Origin: Kiritimatiellia bacterium
GTDB lineage: Bacteria > Verrucomicrobiota > Kiritimatiellia > RFP12 > UBA1067
Direction of reading: 5' to 3'
Assembly (NCBI GenBank): GCA_017405115.1
Contig: JAFRBA010000037.1
Span: 1 to 44,610, forward strand
Length of the DNA stretch: 44,610 nt
This document shows, piece by piece, positions 23,994-32,635 of the stretch. Each line of letters begins with the position of its first letter. The stretch's first letter is position 1. The translations under genes were made by a program, and so were the position numbers. Below the pieces are notes generated by a model. The model had not been told where the DNA came from. It ran no database searches and worked only from the letters and a program-made list of their open reading frames with translations.

Positions 23994-26201
23994 ATGAACC
24001 TCAGCATGCTTCTTGCAGTTTCGCTTGCGCTGCCGCAGGCGGAGTTCGCCAAGTACTACGAAACCATAACGGGACGCGCCCCCGAAGAGGGCGCCCTGCG
24101 CCTTGCGATCGACCCGTCCGTGTCCAAGACCGGCAAGGACGCCTACACGATCGTTTCCGAGGGGCGGGGCGCCAGGATAAGCGGCTCGAACCTGCGCAGC
24201 GTCTTCTACGGCGTGTACGACCTCCTCGAGCGCCGCGGCGGATGCCACTGGTTCTGGGACGGCGACGTCGTGCCGAAGAGGGAGTCGATCGACCTCTCCG
24301 GGCTTGACGTGCGCGAGGAGGCGCAGTTCGAGTGGCGCGGCATACGCTACTTCGCGCACCGCGGCCTCACGCGCTTCCAGGCGGAGCACTGGGGGCTCGA
24401 CGACTGGAAGAAGGAGATAGACTGGTGCCTCAAGCGGCGGCTCAACGTCTTCATGCTGCGCATCGGGCAGGACGACCTTTTCCAGCGCACGTTCCCCGAC
24501 GTCGTGGGCTATCCCGACGCATCCAGGGACCTTCCCGGCCACGGCGCGGGCTACGACAACCGCACGCTGTTCTGGAGCCTGCAGTACCGCGGCAGGCTGC
24601 GGCAGGACCTGCAGCGCTACGCATTCGACCGCGGGCTGGAGATACCGGAGGACTTCGGCACGATGACTCACTGGTATTCGCGCACGCCGGAGGACTTCCT
24701 CGACAAGGTCAACCCGCCGTTCCTGCCACAGGCCACCAGCGGCTACAAGGAGCGCAACGGCCTCGTGTGGGACATACGCGACGACAAGTGGGTCGACATG
24801 TACTGGAAGCTGACCCAGACCGCGGTAGAGGCATACGGGAAGCCCGGCCCGGGCCTTCTCCACACGATCGGCCTCGGCGAGCGCCTCTGCTACACGAACA
24901 GGGCCGACAACCTTAAGCTCAAGATGCTCGCGCTCGACAAGTTCCTGAAGCGGGCACACCGCGACTATCCCGACCGCAAGGTGCTGCTCGCCGGCTGGGA
25001 CTTCTTCTTCACCTGGTCTCCGGAGGAGGTCCGCGAGCTCGTGAAGACGCTCGACCCGAAGCGCGACATAATCTGGGACTACGAGGGCGACGCGACCTGC
25101 GACTACCGCCTGGAGATGCAGGGCAAGCAGAACAACTTCACCAAGTGGGGCGTCGTGGGCAAGTTCCCGTACACGTACTCGATATTCCTCGCCTTCGAGG
25201 ACGCGCTGGACATCCGCGCCAACTACCCGCTGATCGAGGAGCGACAGAAGATCGTGCAGAACGACCCATTCTGCGCCGGGTACATACTCTGGCCGGAGTC
25301 CAGCCACACGGACACGCTGTGCCTCAGGTACTTCACCGCCAACGCATGGAAGAAGGGCGGCGTGTCGTCGTCCGACGTGCTGGACGAGTTCTGCGCGAGC
25401 CGCTACGGCGAGGACGCCGAGGCGTGGAAGGCCTTGTGGCGCGGCGTGCTGCCGATGTCGCAGCTCGAGGACTGGGGCGGGAACTACGGCCGCGCGGCGG
25501 CCTTCCACGACTCCATGCAGGACCCGGAGCGCGGCCGGGACCTCTACAACGACGCGTCGCACTGGGAGCGCCGGAGCGTTCCCGCGCAGCTGGGCGCCGT
25601 GCCCGGCGTCATGCGCTCGCTCGCCGCGCTCGACTGGCGGAAGACGTCCTTCACCGAGCGCGACGCGATAGACCTCGCGAGGACGGCTGGCGACAGGATG
25701 GTTTCTGCCGCGCGCGACGACTTGATGCGCGCGTACCACGCGTGGCGGAATGGAAGCGTCCCCGCGCCGGAGGTGCTGCGCAAGTCGCGGGCGTATGCCG
25801 CGATGGGGGCGCTCATGGCGGACCTCCTCGCGCTCCACACGGACTACTCGCTCGCCGAGTCTTTCGACCGGCTGAACGCCGTCGAGCCTGTGAGGAACCC
25901 GAACTTCCCGAAGGTGCTTGTCGAGAACGCAACCTGCAACTACTGCGCATCGCACCAGTACGAGGCGGCGGAGTACTGGTACAAGCCGGCGATGCGCGCG
26001 TTCGCCGACATGATTGCGGGGAAGGTCTCGGGCGGCGACCGAACCCCGATTCCGCTGCAGCCGCGCCTCGCCGCGTACCGCGCCGCGCACATGAACGCAA
26101 GGCCGCTCTCCGAGATGCGCCCGACGCTGCCGCGAACCCAGGAGAGCTTCTCTCGCGTGCTCATGGCGTTCGCCGCCGCCGCAGAAGAGTTCATGAGGTG
26201 A
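23994..26201 (+). CDS. GH89-like (alpha-N-acetylglucosaminidase-like) exported glycosidase
   Basis: 735 residues from ATG 23994. A short signal-like start (MNLSMLLAVSLALPQ) is followed by an N-terminal domain with NLRSVFYGVYDLLERRGGCHWFW, typical for enzymes with a carbohydrate-binding N-domain before the barrel. The central part has WKKEIDWCLKRRLNVFMLRI and GQDDLFQRTF, close to the EIDWMALNGINLAL..GQEAIWQ stretch of GH89 enzymes. The C-terminal part has helices with DEFCASRYGEDAEAWKALW, as in the all-helical GH89 C-domain. GH89 cleaves terminal alpha-GlcNAc, e.g. in heparan sulfate or gastric mucin. The alternative is another exported barrel (DUF4838/GH115-type). The upstream ATG at 23988 is also in frame. 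Confidence 0.55.
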   Translation: MNLSMLLAVSLALPQAEFAKYYETITGRAPEEGALRLAIDPSVSKTGKDAYTIVSEGRGARISGSNLRSVFYGVYDLLERRGGCHWFWDGDVVPKRESIDLSGLDVREEAQFEWRGIRYFAHRGLTRFQAEHWGLDDWKKEIDWCLKRRLNVFMLRIGQDDLFQRTFPDVVGYPDASRDLPGHGAGYDNRTLFWSLQYRGRLRQDLQRYAFDRGLEIPEDFGTMTHWYSRTPEDFLDKVNPPFLPQATSGYKERNGLVWDIRDDKWVDMYWKLTQTAVEAYGKPGPGLLHTIGLGERLCYTNRADNLKLKMLALDKFLKRAHRDYPDRKVLLAGWDFFFTWSPEEVRELVKTLDPKRDIIWDYEGDATCDYRLEMQGKQNNFTKWGVVGKFPYTYSIFLAFEDALDIRANYPLIEERQKIVQNDPFCAGYILWPESSHTDTLCLRYFTANAWKKGGVSSSDVLDEFCASRYGEDAEAWKALWRGVLPMSQLEDWGGNYGRAAAFHDSMQDPERGRDLYNDASHWERRSVPAQLGAVPGVMRSLAALDWRKTSFTERDAIDLARTAGDRMVSAARDDLMRAYHAWRNGSVPAPEVLRKSRAYAAMGALMADLLALHTDYSLAESFDRLNAVEPVRNPNFPKVLVENATCNYCASHQYEAAEYWYKPAMRAFADMIAGKVSGGDRTPIPLQPRLAAYRAAHMNARPLSEMRPTLPRTQESFSRVLMAFAAAAEEFMR

Positions 26202-26242
26202 ATGGCTGTTCGGTCGCCGGACAGCACGGGCGTCTGAATTTT

Positions 26243-26251
26243 TGGTATAAT
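26243..26251 (+). promoter_or_regulatory. Extended -10 promoter of the envelope operon
   Basis: TGGTATAAT, with TATAAT at 26246-26251, 42 bp after the GH89-like stop. The leader to the first gene (ATG 26376) is about 118 nt and contains a 29-codon frame. Confidence 0.6.
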
Positions 26252-26289
26252 ACATCCGCTCTGCGCGAGCGAAGCGATGGTTTTCGGAC

Positions 26290-26379
26290 ATGGATCTGCA
26301 GGCATGCCACGTTCTCTATCCGGGCCTTGGCGTGGCGAGCCTTTACAGTACGAGGCTCGGAAGGAAGAAGAGAAGATGA
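26290..26379 (+). CDS. Possible 29-residue leader peptide
   Basis: ATG at 26290 opens a frame (MDLQACHVLYPGLG..., ending LGRKKRR) whose TGA overlaps the ATG of the next gene (ATGA at 26376). No ribosome site is visible before it, and the peptide has no recognisable family. The exact overlap suggests translational coupling if it is translated. Confidence 0.3.
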   Translation: MDLQACHVLYPGLGVASLYSTRLGRKKRR

Positions 26380-26939
26380 CAGGAAAAATGATTGCCCTCG
26401 CAATCGCCGGGACGATTGTTCTGCCGGTCTGTGCAGACGTCGTCCGCACAGACTACGAGCCAACAAGCATTGTGCGGCAACGCAGACACGCAGAAGAGGA
26501 AAAAGGCTTTGCGCCCGTCGGTTCGTCGTTTGCGGCGTTCGGCATTGCGCCGTCTCTGGAATGGCCGGCAAGAGACTTTGAAATAATGGGATTTCGCTTT
26601 AACCTCATTGTAGGCGATCATGTCGATGTCTATGGCCTTGACCTTGGCGTGTTCGGCAATTTCACCAGGCGCGAAATCGGAGGTCTCCAGCTCGCAGGGC
26701 TTTTCAATGTCGTCGGCGAGTCTGGCGGGGCGCTGCAGGTTGCGGGGCTGTTTAACAACAGCAAGGGTGCGTTCTCCGGCGCACAGGTCGGGCTTTTCAA
26801 CATCGTCGAAGAGGGATGCGGCGTTCAGGTCGGCGTGGTGAACCGCGCATATGGCCTCTCCGGCGTCCAGATAGGCGTGGTGAACGTCATCGAGAATTCT
26901 CCGGTGTCGTTCTTCCCGCTCGTAAACTTTTCGTTCTGA
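26376..26939 (+). CDS. Exported LA_2272-like surface repeat protein
   Basis: 187 residues with a signal peptide (about 1-19, ending VCAD). The C-terminal half has five short repeats of the form G-V-Q-x-G-x-x-N: LQLAGLFNVV, LQVAGLFNNS, AQVGLFNIV, VQVGVVNRA and VQIGVVNVI. The pattern resembles surface repeat proteins of the LA_2272 type and would form a small beta-solenoid or barrel. ATG 26376 is chosen since the signal peptide starts there and GGAAGAAGAGA precedes it. First gene of an operon with YcfL-, PEGA- and LpoB-like genes. Confidence 0.6.
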   Translation: MTGKMIALAIAGTIVLPVCADVVRTDYEPTSIVRQRRHAEEEKGFAPVGSSFAAFGIAPSLEWPARDFEIMGFRFNLIVGDHVDVYGLDLGVFGNFTRREIGGLQLAGLFNVVGESGGALQVAGLFNNSKGAFSGAQVGLFNIVEEGCGVQVGVVNRAYGLSGVQIGVVNVIENSPVSFFPLVNFSF

Positions 26940-26957
26940 CAAGAGAAAGGAACAGCA

Positions 26958-27344
26958 ATGAAGAAACTATTGGCCTTGCTAGCCGTTGCGGCGTCCTTCG
27001 CCGGATGCGTAACCGACACGAGCGGAATCGTGGTCGAGAAGGGGCGGCTCGTCGTCTACAACCAGAGGTTTGCCTCTCATCTTGAAATGCAGTACCAGCT
27101 TAGGCGCGAGACTCCGTCCAACTTCGTCCATGTCCAGGCGTTCCTTCAAAACGCCGACAGCACGGACTTCACGTTCCAGTATCGTTTCGAGTGGAAGGAT
27201 GCGGACGGCATGATGCTCCGCGAGACGAATCCGACATGGAAGGTCGCGACGATACACGGACGGGACACGCTCGCGCTGGAGGGCGTCAGCGAAAGTCCCC
27301 ATGCGGCGGATTTCCGCCTTGTCGTAAAGCCACTTCAATACTGA
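26958..27344 (+). CDS. YcfL-like (DUF1425) lipoprotein
   Basis: 128 residues with a lipoprotein signal (LAVAASFAGC, lipid-bearing Cys at about 16). The mature domain (LVVYNQRFASHLEMQYQL..., FQYRFEWKDADGMML) is a small immunoglobulin-like sandwich matching the YcfL/DUF1425 family. In Enterobacteria ycfL is next to lpoB, the gene for the outer-membrane activator of PBP1b; here an LpoB-like gene also follows two genes later, so the association seems conserved. A GAAAGGAACAG ribosome site is present. Confidence 0.75.
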   Translation: MKKLLALLAVAASFAGCVTDTSGIVVEKGRLVVYNQRFASHLEMQYQLRRETPSNFVHVQAFLQNADSTDFTFQYRFEWKDADGMMLRETNPTWKVATIHGRDTLALEGVSESPHAADFRLVVKPLQY

Positions 27345-27359
27345 CACAGGAGAAACGAA

Positions 27360-28379
27360 ATGAAGAAGCTGTTGTTGTCCGCCGCAGCTGCGGTATTGGG
27401 GGTGTCGGCTTTCGCCGACCCCGTAAAGGCTCTGCTCGTGGTGCAGAACCACTCCGCCGTGAAGGATGCCGCGGTGTTGACTTCCATCGGCGACCAGTTC
27501 GCGTCCGCGTTAGGTTCGGATGTGTTCGAGGTGATAAATCCCAATGATGTCGTCGGCGAGACCCAGAACGTCGGGCCGTGGGGAGAGAAGATGCCGTCGT
27601 CCAGCGCCGTCCGCCTTGCAGAGAGTTGCGATGCCGACGTGCTTCTGACCGCCGCGATCGCAGACTGCTCGAAGAAGGACATCGGATCGCCGGCGATTGC
27701 GAGCGCATTCGTGATATCCTGGACCGTGGCGGCGAAACGGGTTCCGGGCGGTTCGACGATTTGTTCCGTGACCGTTCCGTATCAGGGGCGCAAGCACGTG
27801 GCGCGCGTGTTTGCAGAAAGTTTTGCCAACATCCGCGACGAGGCGCTCCGCGAGTCGGTGCAGCTCGCCGCCGCGCAGTTCCTCGCAAAGGCGGAAGGCA
27901 AGAACTTCTCGCCGAAGAAGTCGGCAGAGAGGGTGTTTGTCGCTTTTCTTTCCAACGTGGCCGGCGCGGACGTGAAGGTCGACGGCCTGAGCGTTGGCAC
28001 GGCTGGCACGGACATCAAGGCGCCGTTGCGCGTCGAGGTCACCAAGGGCATCCACAACCTCGAGGTCGTCTATCCGTTCATGGTGCCGTACAGGACGACG
28101 GCGCGATTCACGGCGGACACGACATTCGCGGTGAACCTCCGCGAGACGCCTGCCGGGCGTGAACTGCGCATGGGCGACACGGCGTTCGCCGTCATGATGG
28201 AACGCGTGGCGAAAGGCGGCGCGACCGACGACGAGGTGAAGTTGATCAAGGCCAAAGGCTACGCCTCTTTTCTCGAGGCGAGTTCCGTAAAGGTAGAGGG
28301 GATGCCGGAAAAGCTCACCCTCGTCAACGGCAAGCCGGATGCGTTCGGGCTTGGGATTTTCCAGGTGGAAAAGGAATAA
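27360..28379 (+). CDS. Exported protein with PEGA-like domain
   Basis: 339 residues with a signal peptide (about 1-19, ending AFAD). Residues 20-185 form an alpha/beta domain (VKALLVVQNHSAVKDAAVL, LAESCDADVLLTAAIADC) reminiscent of TolB N-terminal-type or LpoA-like periplasmic domains, but not assignable. Residues about 197-265 (VFVAFLSNVAGADVKVDGL, GIHNLEVVYPFM) fit a PEGA-type surface domain, often tied to cell-wall or S-layer binding. It lies between YcfL-like and LpoB-like genes with AGGAGAAACG before the ATG, so the envelope role is inferred from context. Confidence 0.55.
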   Translation: MKKLLLSAAAAVLGVSAFADPVKALLVVQNHSAVKDAAVLTSIGDQFASALGSDVFEVINPNDVVGETQNVGPWGEKMPSSSAVRLAESCDADVLLTAAIADCSKKDIGSPAIASAFVISWTVAAKRVPGGSTICSVTVPYQGRKHVARVFAESFANIRDEALRESVQLAAAQFLAKAEGKNFSPKKSAERVFVAFLSNVAGADVKVDGLSVGTAGTDIKAPLRVEVTKGIHNLEVVYPFMVPYRTTARFTADTTFAVNLRETPAGRELRMGDTAFAVMMERVAKGGATDDEVKLIKAKGYASFLEASSVKVEGMPEKLTLVNGKPDAFGLGIFQVEKE

Positions 28380-28386
28380 CACGTGA

Positions 28387-28407
28387 GGGTCGCAGCCCCC
28401 TGCGACC
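28387..28407. promoter_or_regulatory. Short perfect hairpin before the lpoB-like gene
   Basis: GGTCGCAG-CCCC-CTGCGACC, an 8-bp perfect stem, 8 bp after the preceding stop. No T-tract follows, so it may be an RNA-stability or attenuation hairpin within the operon. Confidence 0.55.
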
Positions 28408-28433
28408 GAAAAGAAGAAAACGAAAGGAACAAC

Positions 28434-29048
28434 ATGAAAGCCATTCTTGCCGCCGCAACCGCTGCTGCACTGCTCGCTGGATGCCAGACGCCACCTCCAC
28501 CTCCTCCTCCAAAGCCGGTGCAGTATGTCAACCAGGGAACCGTCATCGCGGGCAAGGCGCACAAAGCCACGATGTACGACCTTGAGTCCGCCGCGAACGA
28601 ACTCCTGATGAAGATGCGCACCAGCAAGGTGTTCGAGCAAAACTACAAGAACATCAAGCTGCGCGAGGGCGGCAAGCCCGTCATTGACTTCGGCAACATC
28701 GAGAACAAGACGACGAGCCGCATACAGGGGCGGCTTGACTCCCTGCGCGACACGATGCGCGTCTCTCTGATGGAAATGGATTTGTTTGTGTCAAAGGACA
28801 TCCAGTCTTTCGGCAAGATGAAGGGACGCATCATCAACAGCGAGACCAACGGCCTTGAGGATGGCTCGCTTGTGGAAGGGTTGGGCACGCACAAGTCCCC
28901 GGCCTTGCAGTTCTGGGGCGACCTGCGCCAGTTCGAAGACGATGGCGACGATGGCACGTACCATACCTACAAGCTTCATCTCCAGCTCGACGATCTGAAA
29001 ACGGGAGCTGTCGTCTGGGAAGGCATCGAGACGAAGATCAAGTTGTGA
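28434..29048 (+). CDS. LpoB-like lipoprotein (penicillin-binding-protein activator)
   Basis: 204 residues with a lipobox LLAGC (Cys about 16) followed by a proline-rich linker QTPPPPPPPKP, as in LpoB, where a flexible Pro-rich arm leads from the outer membrane to PBP1b. The globular part (ATMYDLESAANELLMKM, KPVIDFGNIENKTTSRI, LDSLRDTMRVSLMEMDLF) follows the TolB-N-like fold of the LpoB family (PF13036). Its predicted role is stimulation of peptidoglycan synthesis at the outer membrane. Start 28434 is preceded by GAAAGGAAC. The first gene of the paralogue array overlaps its stop. Confidence 0.75.
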   Translation: MKAILAAATAAALLAGCQTPPPPPPPKPVQYVNQGTVIAGKAHKATMYDLESAANELLMKMRTSKVFEQNYKNIKLREGGKPVIDFGNIENKTTSRIQGRLDSLRDTMRVSLMEMDLFVSKDIQSFGKMKGRIINSETNGLEDGSLVEGLGTHKSPALQFWGDLRQFEDDGDDGTYHTYKLHLQLDDLKTGAVVWEGIETKIKL

Positions 29049-30232
29049 TATCCATGAATGGACGCTGGAGATCACTCATTCCTGCCATTGCCGCTTGTTG
29101 GGCGATGGCAGGGTGTTGTACCAATGAACTGCTCGATCAAATCGCACGAGAGCATCCCATGTCGGTGGACATTAAGCCTACCGAATGGAATCAGACAAAA
29201 CCACAGCCACGTGAGAAACTGATCGGCAAATGGGAAGGGCATGAATTCAGACAAGAACTCTTGTGGATGGGACGACAGGGAAACACAAAGAAGTTTCCAG
29301 TCCACGATCTCTTCCATACCTTCGAATTCCGCGAAGACGGTCGATTCTTTTATAAGGGCTTTTCCGATGGCAAACTCCAGAATGAAAATTCAGGAACATG
29401 GAAGTATGTAATAAATGAAAGCATAAATGGCGCCGAACTCACAATGACCGGATGGAAATATCCCTTTTGGTGCGTATTTTGGTCTGGCGACGACAACATA
29501 AACATAACATGGAGGAATTCTGATATTGGTAACAAAATATCGATTGACAGACTTAAGAACACTTATGGCAACGCCTTTAATGGGTGGACAGTACAATCTA
29601 TCAGAGATGGATCATGGGAGAAGCAAATAGCATGGATCAGAAGTCAATGGCATAGGCGTGAATTGTGGAGCACCAAAGAAAAACTTAGGCGATGTGGCGA
29701 GGCGTCAAAACCAACCCCGCTGCCAGGCACCAGCCCTTGCCCAAGCCCTTACAACATCCTCTCCTGCGAGCGCGAATCCGGCAGCGACTTTGCCTATCGG
29801 TTTGTTCTTGAGCTGACTGGCGAGGACAAGTCACTGAAGACTTTCCGATCCGTTCAGCGCGAGTTTCGCGAGGCGGTGAAGGAGGATTACACAGAATCGT
29901 TCCCAGGAGTGCGGCAAAACGATTTGTATGTTGATTTCCCAGAGTACAAGCTTAACAACGGAAAGATCGAAGGCCGTGCAGTAGTGTTGACAATTTCGGT
30001 GGTGGCGATGAAATACGACCCATCGAACCGCGCAGGTAAACTTTCCATTCGAGTCAACGCCAACCAGTACGAAGAGGCGCGGAAGTGGGTGCGTAAGAAC
30101 ATTGAGACGCTTGCACGCGACAAGAACATTGCGCTCACGACCGGCGAAATCCCGCCCGCTGCGAAGTTCTACCTCGGCCGCGAAGAGCTGAAGGACGGCA
30201 ATATTCTCGAGATCGAATTCAAGACGGAGTAG
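29045..30232 (+). CDS. Array paralogue 1: lipoprotein with lipocalin-like N-domain and the conserved C-domain
   Basis: 395 residues from GTG 29045 (GTGA overlap); ATG at 29054 is an alternative. A lipobox MAGC (Cys about 24) marks it as a lipoprotein. N-domain (about 58-190): IGKWEGHEF, FEFREDGRFFYKGF and SGTWKY, a lipocalin-like or META-type beta-barrel with the usual G-x-W opening. Conserved C-domain (about 235-395): YNILSCERESGSDFAYRF, RAVVLTISVVAMKYDP, then EEARKWVRKNIETLARDKNI and AAKFYLGREELKDG, ending EFKTE. The C-domain occurs in all five array genes and is unknown to me. Its coding 3' end also supplies the GGAG ribosome site for the next gene. Confidence 0.75.
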   Translation: MISMNGRWRSLIPAIAACWAMAGCCTNELLDQIAREHPMSVDIKPTEWNQTKPQPREKLIGKWEGHEFRQELLWMGRQGNTKKFPVHDLFHTFEFREDGRFFYKGFSDGKLQNENSGTWKYVINESINGAELTMTGWKYPFWCVFWSGDDNINITWRNSDIGNKISIDRLKNTYGNAFNGWTVQSIRDGSWEKQIAWIRSQWHRRELWSTKEKLRRCGEASKPTPLPGTSPCPSPYNILSCERESGSDFAYRFVLELTGEDKSLKTFRSVQREFREAVKEDYTESFPGVRQNDLYVDFPEYKLNNGKIEGRAVVLTISVVAMKYDPSNRAGKLSIRVNANQYEEARKWVRKNIETLARDKNIALTTGEIPPAAKFYLGREELKDGNILEIEFKTE

Positions 30233-30236
30233 AAAA

Positions 30237-31517
30237 ATGCGAATTAAACATCTAAGATCCATTTGGCGTTTTGTGGGCATTATTGTCTGCGGCATGTTTG
30301 TGGGGTGCCATCAGTACAATATCGCCTGTACGCCGCAGGTTCCGGATTGCGGTGCTCAGATAGAAACACGAAACAGATACAAGGTTGTCGCTTGGTCGGT
30401 TTCATATAAGAATAGTGGCATGGGGAATGTTGACTGGGAGGGCCAAAGGTCTGCCATTTTCGCAAGATGCCAACCAGGAGTCTTTTCGCCAAGTGGATTG
30501 CCAATAAGAATAAATGAAGATTATTCCCGTGGGGAAGTAAATACATGGGGGCTTTGGTCTATTTTTGTCCCATTTTTGGTTAGTGCCACAGCCATTCCAT
30601 GTTTTGGAGGAAACGATGCGCACTATCAGGTTGAAGTCAAGTTCGATGACTATTCGCAGAATGTGTCAGTCCCGATGAGTCGCGAAGATACATTTGCTTT
30701 TACACTATTAGGCCCTATTGCATTGCTGTTGCCGTTAAGTGACGAGTACAAATCAGAACCGGGTTTTCGTACTTTCCACGAACATCGCCGTGGTGTAGGA
30801 GAGGACGGACGTCAAAAGTTGATAGATGAAGCGCTGGCGTATGGCTTGGCCGTGCGACTGAAGGAGTTGGAAGATTCCGGCAAAATACCAATCGGTGGAT
30901 TTCAGAAGAATCAAATTGAACAACCGAAGGCTACACGACAGGATCGTGTTGCTACTCGTGCTGTGGAACCGATTTCCGAATCAGCGCATCAAACCGCTGA
31001 CGCAAAGGCGTCTGTATCTGAGGGTGCGCAGTTGTACAACATATTGTCGTGTAAACGTGAGGCGGGGAGTGATTTTTCCTATCGCTTTGAATTGGAGCTG
31101 CTTGAGAAGAACCGTTCGCTTCGTACATTCCGCACTGTCCAACAGGAATTTCGCAAGGCTGTGAAAGAAGACTATGTTGAATCGGTTCCCGGAGTAAATC
31201 CGAATGAACTTTATGTCGAATTTTCGGAGTATGAACTTAAAGGCGGCAAGATCGAGGGCCGCGCAGTAGTGTTGACGATCTCCGTCGTGGCGATGAAGTA
31301 CGACCCTGCGAGCCGTGCGGGTACGCTTTCCATCCGCGTCAACGCAAATCAGTACGAGGAGGCGCGGAAGTGGGTGCGCAAAAACATTGAGACGCTTGCC
31401 CGCGACAAGAATATCGCCCTGACGACTGGCGAAATCCCTCCCGCCGCGAAGTTCTACCTTGGCCGCGAAGAGCTGAAGGACGGCAATATTCTCGAGATCG
31501 AATTCAAGACGGAGTGA
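30237..31517 (+). CDS. Array paralogue 2: lipoprotein with a different N-domain
   Basis: 426 residues, 4 bp after paralogue 1. The signal peptide ends in FVGC (lipid Cys about 23). The N-domain (about 25-220) is unlike that of the other four: YNIACTPQVPDCGAQIETRN, a hydrophobic stretch FVPFLVSATAIPCFGG and another FTLLGPIALLLPL, perhaps a membrane hairpin, then a helical DGRQKLIDEALAYGLAV. A Thr/Glu/Ala-rich linker leads into the conserved C-domain (about 262-426), which is nearly identical to that of paralogue 1 over its last 110 residues. Confidence 0.75.
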   Translation: MRIKHLRSIWRFVGIIVCGMFVGCHQYNIACTPQVPDCGAQIETRNRYKVVAWSVSYKNSGMGNVDWEGQRSAIFARCQPGVFSPSGLPIRINEDYSRGEVNTWGLWSIFVPFLVSATAIPCFGGNDAHYQVEVKFDDYSQNVSVPMSREDTFAFTLLGPIALLLPLSDEYKSEPGFRTFHEHRRGVGEDGRQKLIDEALAYGLAVRLKELEDSGKIPIGGFQKNQIEQPKATRQDRVATRAVEPISESAHQTADAKASVSEGAQLYNILSCKREAGSDFSYRFELELLEKNRSLRTFRTVQQEFRKAVKEDYVESVPGVNPNELYVEFSEYELKGGKIEGRAVVLTISVVAMKYDPASRAGTLSIRVNANQYEEARKWVRKNIETLARDKNIALTTGEIPPAAKFYLGREELKDGNILEIEFKTE

Positions 31518-31521
31518 CAAC

Positions 31522-32613
31522 ATGAAAATGAAATCATGGCTAACAACGGGGTTTGTTGTTGCAGTGGCATTGTTCGCCGCTGCCGAGCCCTTCCCCGCAG
31601 AAAAGCTGACCGGGGTGTGGCGGATGACCAAGCCATTTGTTATTGAGGTTGATCCCGGAGTCGGAACACCTACTGAAACCGAACAGCGCTTGACCGTGAC
31701 TATTGACTTTCTCGGAGGTGGCAGGTGCAAGGCGACTTTCAGCAACACCTTCCGTGAGAAGGACTCCACCGATACATTCGACTTTGAATACCGCAACGGC
31801 GAGATTCTCTTCACCAAGATAAACGGAATGGCGAACAAGGCTCTTAAGGACAAGCTGTTTGGACTGACCTATGCGAGCAGATTCGCGTTGCTGAGGAAGG
31901 ACGACGACACGTTCGAGATGCGATATGCCGACATCCCGACGCTTTCCAGGAACTGGGGCGTGGTCGGAACGATAAATGCGGAAGGCCATGCGGAATATCA
32001 GCCGGACGGATATCTAAAGGCGACAACCATCATCAAGGCGGGAGGCAAGACAATCAAGATGACGGAACGCCATCCGCCGATGGTGTTCAAGCGAATCGAC
32101 GCTTCTGACCTGATTCCGCCGCCCGCCTACAGCGTCCTTCAGTTCGGTCGCGAAGAGGGCAACGATTTCACTTACCTTTTCAAGCTGAAGTTCAAAGACG
32201 GCGCAAGCGTCGACTCCTTTCCTGACAGCCTCAAAAGGGAGTTGAAGACCTACATGGTAGAGGACTACGCAGAGTCATTCTCCGACGTCGATGTCGGTAC
32301 GCTGTTCGTGGACTTCGCGGATTGCAAGATTGCGGGCGGAATTCTGGAAGGCAAGGCAGCGGTCGTGACCATCAACGTCGTTGCGTTCAACTACTCAACC
32401 CAGACGAGAACCGGCAGGATGTCCGTCAAGTTCAGCAAGGACCAGGTCGACGTAGCGAGGAAGTATGTGGTCAGGAACATCGCGGCAATAGTGCGAGACA
32501 AGAACATCGCTCTTGTCACCGGCGAGGTTCCGCCAGACGCGACAGTCCGCATCGAGAACGAGGAGGTCAGGGACGGCGACGTGCTTGAAGTCGTGTTCAG
32601 GGCGGTGGACTAG
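31522..32613 (+). CDS. Array paralogue 3: exported protein with lipocalin-like N-domain
   Basis: 363 residues with a Sec signal peptide (about 1-21, AAAEP) and no lipobox Cys, so it is a soluble periplasmic protein. N-domain (about 24-195): PFPAEKLTGVWRMTK opening, TIDFLGGGRCKATFS, RFALLRKDDDTFEMRYAD and HPPMVFKRI, clearly related to paralogue 4. C-domain (about 203-363) keeps the framework (YSVLQFGREEGNDFTYLF, ARKYVVRNIAAIVRDKNIAL) but its last segment diverges (PPDATVRIENEEVRDGDVL), so this copy has escaped the homogenisation seen in its neighbours. GACGGAG at the end of paralogue 2 is its ribosome site. Confidence 0.75.
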   Translation: MKMKSWLTTGFVVAVALFAAAEPFPAEKLTGVWRMTKPFVIEVDPGVGTPTETEQRLTVTIDFLGGGRCKATFSNTFREKDSTDTFDFEYRNGEILFTKINGMANKALKDKLFGLTYASRFALLRKDDDTFEMRYADIPTLSRNWGVVGTINAEGHAEYQPDGYLKATTIIKAGGKTIKMTERHPPMVFKRIDASDLIPPPAYSVLQFGREEGNDFTYLFKLKFKDGASVDSFPDSLKRELKTYMVEDYAESFSDVDVGTLFVDFADCKIAGGILEGKAAVVTINVVAFNYSTQTRTGRMSVKFSKDQVDVARKYVVRNIAAIVRDKNIALVTGEVPPDATVRIENEEVRDGDVLEVVFRAVD

Positions 32614-32635
32614 GGCCGGAAACCGAAGGAGAGAA

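Noticed and set aside
28387..28407. Intrinsic terminator before the lpoB-like gene
   Set aside because: The stem is perfect but no T-tract follows, and the genes on both sides have ribosome sites and consistent envelope functions, so I keep them in one operon.
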